From the NCBI GenBank assembly GCA_023397475.1, contig JAEWUD010000048.1:79799-143798 (forward strand): DNA of 64,000 bases. Reading direction: 5' to 3'. The position numbers were made by a program, and so were the translations under genes. Below are positions 53,747 through 61,185 of the stretch, in pieces (the first letter of the stretch is position 1; the number at the start of each line of letters is the position of its first letter). The notes beneath the pieces were generated by a model, which saw only the letters and a program-made list of their open reading frames with translations, did no database searches and was not told the origin of the DNA. This DNA comes from Bacillota bacterium (lineage in GTDB: Bacteria; Bacillota; Clostridia; Saccharofermentanales; Saccharofermentanaceae).

Positions 53747-53795
53747 GTGAAATGCCGTTCATATAAGAGAAAGCATTTAAGGGAAAGCATTTCAC
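53747..53795. repeat. Inverted and direct repeats upstream of sbcD
   Basis: GTGAAATGC (53747-53755) and GCATTTCAC (53787-53795) are perfect 9-bp inverted arms. GAAAGCATTT also occurs twice, 14 bases apart (53769-53778 and 53783-53792). They lie 55-105 bases before the sbcD start. A plausible operator, factor unknown. Confidence 0.55.
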
Positions 53796-53871
53796 TTATT
53801 ATAAACGATGGATTGTACAAATCGTGGTACATATGAAAACATTGGTGACTGACGCGCGGGAGCTGTTGCTC

Positions 53872-53892
53872 GGCATGCGGAATACGCATGCC
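53872..53892. repeat. Perfect 8-bp hairpin between ssrA and sbcD
   Basis: GGCATGCG-GAATA-CGCATGCC. No T-run follows it on either strand, so it is probably not a simple terminator. Confidence 0.5.
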
Positions 53893-53901
53893 TCGGGTAA
53901 A

Positions 53902-53948
53902 CCTCCACCAACAAAAAAAGGGCGTAAGCCCTTTTTTGTTGGTGGAGG
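53902..53948 (-). terminator. ssrA terminator within an extended palindrome
   Basis: GGGC-GTAA-GCCC with A/T tracts is the terminator core. The arms continue through ACAAAAAA/TTTTTTGT into CCTCCACCAAC / GTTGGTGGAGG, giving arms of 21-22 bases with one unpaired A. The right arm overlaps the last nine bases of the tmRNA (53940-53948). Confidence 0.8.
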
Positions 53949-54321
53949 CGAGGAGAATCGAACTCCTGTCCGAAACCATATCCTCTGGAACGTCTCCGGG
54001 TGCAGCCGGTGTTTGGAGTATTCCCCTCTGTCACGAGCCCTCCGGCAGGCTGAGACGTCCGGTAGCTTCATAGATACATCGCATCGGCAAAGCTTATGAT
54101 GCGGCGTTTACCTCTTTAACCTGCCGAAAGGTAAGGTCTGCTATCTGACATCCCCGACCCGGTCAGCAGATCGACCGGAGAGATGCGTGGCTGGTTTAAG
54201 CAGCTACGAGTTGTGTTTTGTTTGTTGCAATTACTTGCTTTCCCGTTTTTTTAAGAGGCCAACGAGAATCCTCTACCCGCTTTCCCAATCTCAACGACCC
54301 CGTCGAAACCAGTACGCCCCC
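53940..54321 (-). ncRNA. ssrA: Transfer-messenger RNA (tmRNA)
   Basis: Rescues stalled ribosomes and tags the nascent peptide. The 5' end GGGGGCG (54321-54315) pairs with 3' CGCCTCC before ACCA (53950-53940). The 5' sequence TGGTTTCGACGGGG and the 3' T-arm GGAGTTCGATTCTCC are diagnostic. 382 bases. The tag frame is within (separate entry). Consensus promoter upstream and a terminator downstream on the same strand. Confidence 0.96.
54196..54228 (-). other. tmRNA tag reading frame
   Basis: Resume codon GCA at 54228-54226; ten codons encode ATNKTQLVAA, then TAA. The hydrophobic LVAA end is the usual protease signal. With the alanine carried by tmRNA the full tag would be A-ATNKTQLVAA. Confidence 0.9.
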
Positions 54322-54339
54322 ATGTATAGAGACATCAAT

Positions 54340-54368
54340 ATTGTAGCGTATTTCGCGAAAAATTTCAA
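54340..54368 (-). promoter_or_regulatory. ssrA promoter
   Basis: Minus strand TTGAAA (54368-54363) and TACAAT (54345-54340) with exactly 17 bases between, about 19 bases upstream of the mature tmRNA 5' end. Confidence 0.8.
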
Positions 54369-54655
54369 GTTGAGCACATGTAGCGGCGATTGAAGAACAT
54401 AGAGAAATTGCGTGTAGCCCGAAGAAACTTTGATTCCCAAAATAGTTTCAAACTGAAAATCATCTGCAGAAAAAACATGTGCAAAATGCACAAAATACAA
54501 AGAGAAATTTGGCGGAATAAAAGTGCTTTCGTCAGTGACAAATTTTTGCTTTGTGGTATCTTTACTATAGATGATTTTGGTCTTGTCACAAGTTGGGAAG
54601 GAACGATCGGCCTCCCGATTTCTTCGGGAAAGAACAAACGTAAGGAGCGTTGAGC
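54369..54655 (+). other. AT-rich intergenic region upstream of hppA
   Basis: No gene found. It should contain the hppA promoter: TATAGA-like sequence near 54566 is the best candidate, without a good -35. Near the gene a short stem CCCGA-TTTCT-TCGGG (about 54614-54628) precedes the RBS. Confidence 0.35.
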
Positions 54656-56788
54656 ATGCAAATCGACATTACAACAGCCTACATTTTAGCTATTCTCGTT
54701 TCTCTCGCCGCATTCGGCGTAGCGCTGTACTTCTACTTCTGGGTGAAGAAGCAGCCGTCTTCTAATGCGACGATCCACAAAGTTGGAGCTCTGATCAATA
54801 AGGGTGCCAATACATTCTTAAAGAGAGAGTATCTTCTCCTGGCAAGATTTGCCGGAGTTGCGACAATCCTGATTCTTTTATTCTTACCGAAACCCATATG
54901 GATGGGCGGCAGCATTATGCCGAATGTCCAGATGGCGATCTCTTATGTATTCGGTACCTTCTTATCCGCTCTTGCCGGTAAGATCGGTATTACGGTTGCC
55001 ACAATCGCCAATATGAAGGCTGCCGAGGCAGCGACGAAGGGTATTCGTCCTTCCTTCATGGCCGGTTTCCGGGGCGGCGCGGTCATGGGAATGGCTGTTG
55101 TCGGAGCAAGTCTTCTGGGAATTACGCTGGTCTTCTGGATCACACGTGATGCCAGTTCCGTTCTTGGATTCAGCTTCGGTGCTTCGAGCTTAGCTCTGTT
55201 TGCCAAAGCAGGCGGTGGTATTTTCACGAAGACTGCGGACATCAGTGCGGACCTTGTCGGCAAGGTTGAGCTTGGAATTCCGGAAGACGACCCGAGAAAC
55301 CCCGCGGTTATCGCAGACAATGTCGGTGACAATGTCGGCGACGTCGCCGGAATGGGCGCAGACCTTTTCGATTCCAACGTCGCTTCGATGGCTGCCGCGC
55401 TCGCGATGGCGATCACGATTGACCCGAAGGATGACAAGTATACTGTTATGGTCTTTATTTATGCGGCTCTCGGTCTTCTGTGCTCGGCGATCGGCGTACT
55501 TCTTGCCCGTATGGGAAAGAAGAGCGGTCCGACAAGCGCATTGAACATGAGCACGTATATTACGACAGCTCTGTTTGCCGGAACAACGGCTTTGACAACA
55601 TTCATTCTCTTTAACGCGGAATACGGCTGGAGAATCTGGGGCGCGATGACCGTCGGTCTCGTCGTCGGAACCATCATCGGAATCGTCAGCGATTATTTCA
55701 CGGATGATAAGAAGCCTCCGGTACACTATGTAGCGAATGCTTCCAAGTCCGGTCCGGCTTTCACGATCCTTTCCGGTGTATCCTACGGTTTCCTGAGCGT
55801 TTTCCCTGCGATGGTCGGTATTGCGATTTCCGCTCTGGCCGCCTATCAGATCTGCGCACCTCTGGATCCCACGAACCCTGTTAAGTTCGGTATGTTCGGT
55901 ATCGCGATGGCAGCTGTCGGTATGCTCTCCATCGTCGGAATGGTTATTTCGAATGATGCTTACGGTCCGATCGTCGACAATGCCAGAGGTCTTGTTGAAA
56001 TGGGCGGACTCGGCGAGAAGGCTCTTGATATCACGGATGAGCTTGACAGCGCGGGTAATACCGTTAAGGCCGTTACTAAGGGCTTCGCGATCGGAGCTGC
56101 CGGTCTTACGATTATCGCTCTTCTCGGAACGTTCATGAGTGAAGTAAATGTTGCCGCGATCGAAGAAGGTCTTGCCGAGAAGGCAATCACCGGATTTGAC
56201 ATTCTGAACCCCATCGTATTCTTCGGTATGATGATCGGTGCGGCAATTCCCGCTGTCTTCTCCGCGATGCTCATGCTTGGCGTTGACAGAAATGCACAGC
56301 GCATGGTCGCCGAGATTCATCGCCAGTTCAAGACGATTGCCGGACTCAAGGAAGGCAAACCCGGCGTTGAGCCTGAGTACGACAAGTGCATCGACATTGC
56401 TACGGTTGGCGCTCTCAAAGAACTGATTCCTGCCGGTCTCGTCGCTATCGTATCGACGCTGGCTGTCGGATTCATCGGCGGCGTTCAGGCGATCGGCGGT
56501 TTCTTGGCCGGTAACATCGTCAGCGGTCTTCTTCTGGCTCTGTTCATGTCGAACTCCGGCGGACTCTGGGACAATGCGAAGAAGTTCGTTGAAGCCGGAA
56601 ACAACGGCGGCAAGGGCTCCGATGCTCACAAAGCTGCGGTTGTCGGCGACACCGTCGGCGATCCCTTTAAGGATACCGCGGGTCCTTCGATCAACACACA
56701 GGTTACGGTAGTATCTCTGGTCGCATCGATCATGGCTACCATGTTCCTTAAGTTCAACCTTCTTGATTGGCTGCAGAGCATTTTTTAA
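54656..56788 (+). CDS. hppA: Membrane-bound ion-pumping pyrophosphatase
   Basis: Couples pyrophosphate hydrolysis to H+ or Na+ export. 710 residues, about 16 membrane helices. GFSFGASSLALFAKAGGGIFTKTADISADLVGKVE near 175-209 contains the substrate-binding EDDPRNPAVIADNVGDNVGDVAGMGADLF segment shortly after, and AAVVGDTVGDPFKDTAGPSIN near the C-terminus supplies the second Asp/Lys cluster. The ion cannot be told with certainty; the residue after GNTTAA-type motifs that marks K+ dependence needs alignment. AAGGAG at 54642-54647 fits the ATG at 54656; TTG 54650 is in frame. Confidence 0.95.
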   Translation: MQIDITTAYILAILVSLAAFGVALYFYFWVKKQPSSNATIHKVGALINKGANTFLKREYLLLARFAGVATILILLFLPKPIWMGGSIMPNVQMAISYVFGTFLSALAGKIGITVATIANMKAAEAATKGIRPSFMAGFRGGAVMGMAVVGASLLGITLVFWITRDASSVLGFSFGASSLALFAKAGGGIFTKTADISADLVGKVELGIPEDDPRNPAVIADNVGDNVGDVAGMGADLFDSNVASMAAALAMAITIDPKDDKYTVMVFIYAALGLLCSAIGVLLARMGKKSGPTSALNMSTYITTALFAGTTALTTFILFNAEYGWRIWGAMTVGLVVGTIIGIVSDYFTDDKKPPVHYVANASKSGPAFTILSGVSYGFLSVFPAMVGIAISALAAYQICAPLDPTNPVKFGMFGIAMAAVGMLSIVGMVISNDAYGPIVDNARGLVEMGGLGEKALDITDELDSAGNTVKAVTKGFAIGAAGLTIIALLGTFMSEVNVAAIEEGLAEKAITGFDILNPIVFFGMMIGAAIPAVFSAMLMLGVDRNAQRMVAEIHRQFKTIAGLKEGKPGVEPEYDKCIDIATVGALKELIPAGLVAIVSTLAVGFIGGVQAIGGFLAGNIVSGLLLALFMSNSGGLWDNAKKFVEAGNNGGKGSDAHKAAVVGDTVGDPFKDTAGPSINTQVTVVSLVASIMATMFLKFNLLDWLQSIF

Positions 56789-56813
56789 GTAATCGAACTT
56801 AATAACCGCTATG

Positions 56814-56862
56814 TAGAGCTACCTCAAACGATGCGTTACAACATCGTTTGAGGTAGCTCTTT
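56814..56862 (+). terminator. hppA terminator
   Basis: AGAGCTACCTCAAACGATG pairs with CATCGTTTGAGGTAGCTCT, a perfect 19-bp stem, followed by TTTT. Confidence 0.92.
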
Positions 56863-56882
56863 TATAACTTAATATTATAGAG

Positions 56883-56948
56883 GTGTCGAGTATTTGACGA
56901 GATTCCCCTCCACAGAGCTTTAGCTCGAGGACCGGGGAAGCGAGAAAA
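56883..56948 (+). repeat. Putative structured RNA motif, copy 1
   Basis: TTCCCC / GGGGAA outer stem, then TCCACA, hairpin GAGC-TTTA-GCTC, then GAGGACC. It ends in GCGAGAAAA. Homologous by eye to the copy at 57020-57086. No protein-coding sense found. Confidence 0.45.
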
Positions 56949-57019
56949 CAAATATAACCTACCATCAGAAAACTTTGATATTGTAATGAAATAACCACAA
57001 CACTTCAAATCTTATTTCA

Positions 57020-57102
57020 TAGGAGGGCGATCATTTTGCGAGCGAACATCCGCAGGCGTCAGCCGAGGACCTGAGAGCGAGAAAAATGTGAGACCTCCTT
57101 TT
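57020..57102 (+). repeat. Putative structured RNA motif, copy 2
   Basis: Shares TTTTGCGAG, TCCGCA, hairpin GGC-GTCA-GCC, CGAGGACC and GAGCGAGAAAA with copy 1. It is bounded by AGGAGG (57021-57026) and CCTCC followed by TTTT (57094-57101), which could pair as a terminator-like stem. A 12-codon frame starting TTG CGA GCG after AGGAGG is possible but may be chance. Confidence 0.45.
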
Positions 57103-57225
57103 CATGTGGTCAAATTGAAATGCTTCTGATACCGTATCTCTATCAAATGATGCTAAAATTATTCTGCTATGATTTATCATGCGTCTTGCTGAGACAAAGA
57201 TGTAAACACATAGGGGAGATATGTC

Positions 57226-60200
57226 ATGACACATTTCGCAGGGCCGGATTTCTTCTGGCCATACGATTCGGATCGGGAGCTCTATCAAGAGAAGATTCCG
57301 CCTGAACTCGGACTTGTCCCGAGTAAATGGCGAATGCCTCTGTCGAATTGGCGATTTTTTCACGCGGAGAACCGTGACTTAGTTCCGGTGGGGTTTTCCA
57401 CGCCGGAATTTGATGATACTGCCTGGCCATTCCTGGCGGTTCCTTCATCCTGGCAGATGCAAGGATATGGGATACCGACGGATCTTACGTATGATGAAGA
57501 AGCACGGAAAGTAGAATTGTCATCCTCGAAGCGTCTCTCATCGTTGTTTTCGCGCATCTCTTCGAGTGAGTTTGAAGACGATGTCGGTGTATATCGTACG
57601 GTAATTCAGATTCCCGAGGATTATCTCGGTCGTGCCGTGTACTTTGGTTGTTCGGGAATTCGTGGAAGATTTGAGATGTATGTGAACGGTCATTTCGTTG
57701 CGGCTTCCCCAGCGATCTATACATACTCCCGATTTTATCTGTCACCTTTCCTCGCGGAGGGCGCTAATATCATTGTCCTTATGGTTTTCCGCCTCGACGG
57801 ACACAAACATACGCGTCAGAAGATTGGGAGCGGGACGTTTGGCATGAGCGGGATTTTTCGCTTGCCGGAATTAATTGCCGAGTCATTACTGGAAATATCC
57901 TCGGTAGCGATCGAAACATCTTGGGTCGAGAAGGTTCTTTCGGAAGACATGGATGAAGGACGATCCCTCTCCGATGACGTATTACCTGCGAAATTCATGG
58001 ATGATTCCGGTCAATCTGTGTTGAAGAATGGCTGGATGCCGGAACGAAGAAACGCATCCGTACATGTTCGTGTTCAATTGAAGAATCACACGGATCTGAT
58101 GACGCCCGTGCGTGTTACCGCATCGCTTCTCGAGGCTAGGGCGGAGTATGATCTTTATGATCTTCCCGTGCACTTACCGGTGGCATTTGATCAGAAGGCT
58201 ACGATTCCGGGGGTTTCGGATCTGGAAATAGAAGTAGATTTTCCGGCGCAACACGTTTGGGCTTGGTCCGATCAGAAGCCGATTCTTTATGATTTGGTAT
58301 TTTATCTTCTTGGTTCTCATGGTCAACTGATATCTGTCAAGAGAATGCGATTCGGATTCAGAACCGTGTCTGCTATCGGACGTGTACTCCATATGAATGA
58401 TATGGCATTGCCGATCCGTGCGGTACGATTCTTCTCCTTCGATCCGGAGGGAGGAATTTCTCTTCAGAAGGAGCGGTTGCGACAAGATATTTTCCTGATG
58501 AAGCAGGCGGGAATCAATACGATCATGGGTGCTCACTACCCGACGGACCCTTTGTTCTACCGCATGTGTGATCATTACGGCATTATGATAATCGCGCAAG
58601 ACGATCGACATCGCATTCGCGATGCGGTGCAGGCGCTTTCTAATCACCCGTCCATCATTATGTGGTCCTTTGCGTCGCGTCGTTATGATGAAGGCAAGTG
58701 GTTTCTTGGGAAACAAAAGTTGCTTCTTCAGGACGCCACACGTCCATTCTATTGTGAGAAGGACCTGTCGGGAGGGGTGTCTGATATGCTCCCGTTCCCT
58801 AATGACGCAGGCAGTTTGTACGGTGAATGGTGCGATCTGGCACTATTCAAGGAGCCGCTTCAGCAGAAACACGGGGAAGGAGTATCTGTTTTCTCCTCGA
58901 TCAACGGACGAGCTTCGCGCGAGACGGACTTGAAGCCATATCGTTTCATTCATCAGGGTGATCTGGAAGAATATCACGAGAAGAGTGATGTTCCGATAGC
59001 GCAAGGAATTGTTTCCGCAGATCGAATCCCCCATCCGATTTACCACGAGATCAAGAAACAATGCGAGACCATTCAGATCACGCCCTCCGCAGATGTTGCT
59101 GATTCATTTACGATTACGAATCTCCACCCTTTCGGAGAGACACGGGACATGCTTCTGGAATGGAAATTAATGCTCGATGGATATCCCGTCAAAGGCGGCA
59201 GAGGTAATCTCGCGTCAATTCCGCCTCTCGGAAATCAGAAGATCTTGTTGCCCGTTCAGGCCACTTCATTTCTTGCGCCCGGATGGATGAATATTGACCC
59301 AAGGTGGGCGCAGATCTCTAAGCTGGCGGTTCGTCGCGAGCTTGTTCTTCTGATTCGTCTCTCTTTGCGCAAACCGACACCGTATGCGACGGCGGGTCAT
59401 GAGCTTGCCTTCTATCAACAGGTGCTGCTCGAGCGGGCTAATGCCTGCGAGACGTCCGACTCAGGTGACGATACCGAGGTGAATAACAACAGCGGTAAGA
59501 CTACTGCTTTGGCCCTGTCAGAACGGAATAGTGACTTGACGCCATCTGTTGAAGAAAGTAAGAATACGGCAAATCATGTTGAGATCGTAACAAAGCCAGA
59601 CAATTTGATCGCAACGTCGCGAGATCTTGCGATATCCTTTTCGCGTTTCGAAGGGAGTCTGGAATCATTATATATTCGTGGACATCAATTCCTATCGGGA
59701 GGAATCATCCCGAGTCTATACCGTGCCGCGACAAACAGTGATCGATCGGATCAAGCCTTCACATTGGCATCTACAATTTATTCGAGAGAGATGGATTGGA
59801 GAGATGCGCAGGATAAACTTGAATCGAAGCGTTTCCACTATGAGATGGACGGATCGAATTTTTGCCTGTTGAGTCGATTCTCGTGTCGGGCTACAAAGGG
59901 AGACATTCTGTTGTATCACGAATTGCAAACGGATGGATCTCTTCGCATTACCGTCGCACTAACCCCGAAATCCGATCTTTTGCGCTGTGGATTACGACTT
60001 CTAATTCCACGTGAATTTTGCCATCTTACATGGTACGGAAGAGGGCCGGGGGAGACCTATAAGGATCGAAAAGAATCCGGAATCATCGGACGTTATTCCA
60101 GTGTGCCGGAGAAGATGGATCATCATTACGCCAGACCCCAAGAGAGCGGCGGCAGGGAGTCCACTCGATACCTGATCGTGGCGGACAGGGAAGGGAACGC

Positions 60201-60447
60201 ACTTCGGATCGAAGCCGGTGAAGGAGAGTTTCTTTTCACGAGTTCCCTTTATGATCCGAAAGAAATCGACGATCATATGCACCGGGAAGATCTGCACGAA
60301 TCTGAAGGCTTCCATCTTTTCCTGGATTTCTATCATCGGGGCATCGAAAGAACCGGCAAAGAGACGCGCGAATTCAAACGGAATCAGATGTATCGCGGGA
60401 CCTTCGTAATGACCCCTTGCCGCTTGGATGATCCAGAATCGCCTTGA
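57226..60447 (+). CDS. LacZ-like GH2 family protein lacking catalytic residues
   Basis: 1073 residues, colinear with E. coli LacZ: jelly-roll (DLVPVGFSTPEFDD near 48; WQMQGYGIPT near 80; MSGIFRLPEL near 210), Ig-like domains, barrel (QDIFLMKQAGINTIMGAHYPTDPLFY near 425), and the C-terminal beta-galactosidase small-chain domain (WYGRGPGETYKDRKES near 940). But the acid/base motif W-S-L-G-N-E is WSFASR (480-485), the metal/substrate block DEANIETHG is AQDDRH, and the nucleophile motif CEYAHAMGNS and the following VWDWVDQ are absent. The frame has no stop or shift. It is likely a non-catalytic homologue, perhaps sugar-binding, or a gene in decay. It overlaps rluF (-) by 74 bases. Confidence 0.85.
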   Translation: MTHFAGPDFFWPYDSDRELYQEKIPPELGLVPSKWRMPLSNWRFFHAENRDLVPVGFSTPEFDDTAWPFLAVPSSWQMQGYGIPTDLTYDEEARKVELSSSKRLSSLFSRISSSEFEDDVGVYRTVIQIPEDYLGRAVYFGCSGIRGRFEMYVNGHFVAASPAIYTYSRFYLSPFLAEGANIIVLMVFRLDGHKHTRQKIGSGTFGMSGIFRLPELIAESLLEISSVAIETSWVEKVLSEDMDEGRSLSDDVLPAKFMDDSGQSVLKNGWMPERRNASVHVRVQLKNHTDLMTPVRVTASLLEARAEYDLYDLPVHLPVAFDQKATIPGVSDLEIEVDFPAQHVWAWSDQKPILYDLVFYLLGSHGQLISVKRMRFGFRTVSAIGRVLHMNDMALPIRAVRFFSFDPEGGISLQKERLRQDIFLMKQAGINTIMGAHYPTDPLFYRMCDHYGIMIIAQDDRHRIRDAVQALSNHPSIIMWSFASRRYDEGKWFLGKQKLLLQDATRPFYCEKDLSGGVSDMLPFPNDAGSLYGEWCDLALFKEPLQQKHGEGVSVFSSINGRASRETDLKPYRFIHQGDLEEYHEKSDVPIAQGIVSADRIPHPIYHEIKKQCETIQITPSADVADSFTITNLHPFGETRDMLLEWKLMLDGYPVKGGRGNLASIPPLGNQKILLPVQATSFLAPGWMNIDPRWAQISKLAVRRELVLLIRLSLRKPTPYATAGHELAFYQQVLLERANACETSDSGDDTEVNNNSGKTTALALSERNSDLTPSVEESKNTANHVEIVTKPDNLIATSRDLAISFSRFEGSLESLYIRGHQFLSGGIIPSLYRAATNSDRSDQAFTLASTIYSREMDWRDAQDKLESKRFHYEMDGSNFCLLSRFSCRATKGDILLYHELQTDGSLRITVALTPKSDLLRCGLRLLIPREFCHLTWYGRGPGETYKDRKESGIIGRYSSVPEKMDHHYARPQESGGRESTRYLIVADREGNALRIEAGEGEFLFTSSLYDPKEIDDHMHREDLHESEGFHLFLDFYHRGIERTGKETREFKRNQMYRGTFVMTPCRLDDPESP

Positions 60448-61162
60448 GATCGGACAGTTCCTTAAATGTCAGTCGACGCCACTGGCCGATCGGCAGGGTT
60501 CCCAAATCAATATTAAGGATTCGCGTGCGTTTGAGCCTCAATACGCGAAATCCCAGATATTCGCACATACGACGAATCTGGCGATTCAGACCCTGTGTAA
60601 GTATAATGCGGAAACTATGGGTTCCGATGGGGAAAACCTTGCAGGGCAACGTGATTTGATCAAGGATTGGCACGCCCTCTCTCATCTTCATCAGGAAATC
60701 GTCGGTGATCGGTTGATCGACTTCGACCTTATACTCCTTCTCATGTTGTCCCTCTGCACGAAGGAGACGATTGACAATTGCACCGTCATTGGTCAACAGG
60801 ATCAGCCCCGTCGACATCTTATCCAGCCGGCCGATCGGAAAAATTCTCCGATCAAATCCGAGAAAATCGATGATATTATCCTTGTCCCTGATGTCCGTAG
60901 TACACGTGACGCCAAGAGGTTTGTTGAGCGCGATATAGACGAGATCATCTTCCGGGAAAACCGGTTTGCCTTCGACCCGGACGATTTGTCCGGCGGTTAC
61001 CCGTGTTCCCATAACAGCGACTTCGCCGTCGACGGTTACTCTGCCCGCCTCGACAAGTTCGTCCGCTTTGCGTCGGGAGCAGGTTCCGGAGGATGCGACG
61101 TATCGATTGAAGCGGATTCCCGGTGTTGAATCATCTGATTGGCCGACCGATAAATTTTCCAT
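60374..61162 (-). CDS. rluF: 23S rRNA pseudouridine synthase, RluF-like
   Basis: 262 residues. N-terminal S4 RNA-binding domain (RFNRYVASSGTCSRRKADELV near 17), catalytic domain with GRLDKMSTGLILLTNDG near 112 (Asp catalytic) and GLNRQIRRMCEYLGFRVLRLKRTRI near 195. HEKEYKVEVDQPITDDF near 139 is closest to RluF, which modifies U2604. RluB/RsuA remain possible. The 3' end overlaps the LacZ-like gene by 74 bases, and no terminator is seen between them. Confidence 0.9.
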   Translation of the reverse strand: MENLSVGQSDDSTPGIRFNRYVASSGTCSRRKADELVEAGRVTVDGEVAVMGTRVTAGQIVRVEGKPVFPEDDLVYIALNKPLGVTCTTDIRDKDNIIDFLGFDRRIFPIGRLDKMSTGLILLTNDGAIVNRLLRAEGQHEKEYKVEVDQPITDDFLMKMREGVPILDQITLPCKVFPIGTHSFRIILTQGLNRQIRRMCEYLGFRVLRLKRTRILNIDLGTLPIGQWRRLTFKELSDLKAILDHPSGKGSLRRSRDTSDSV

Positions 61163-61185
61163 GATGCAATTTCACTTTCTTTGAA

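Noticed and set aside
53799..54099. Several short open frames on both strands
   Set aside because: They fall in the tmRNA gene and its terminator.
55190..56629. 479-codon open frame opposite hppA
   Set aside because: Shadow of the biased codon use of hppA; low-complexity, hydrophilic and without family features.
57046..57081. Leader peptide MRANIRRRQPRT after AGGAGG
   Set aside because: The frame overlaps a repeated, structured motif whose other copy has no such frame, so coding is doubtful.
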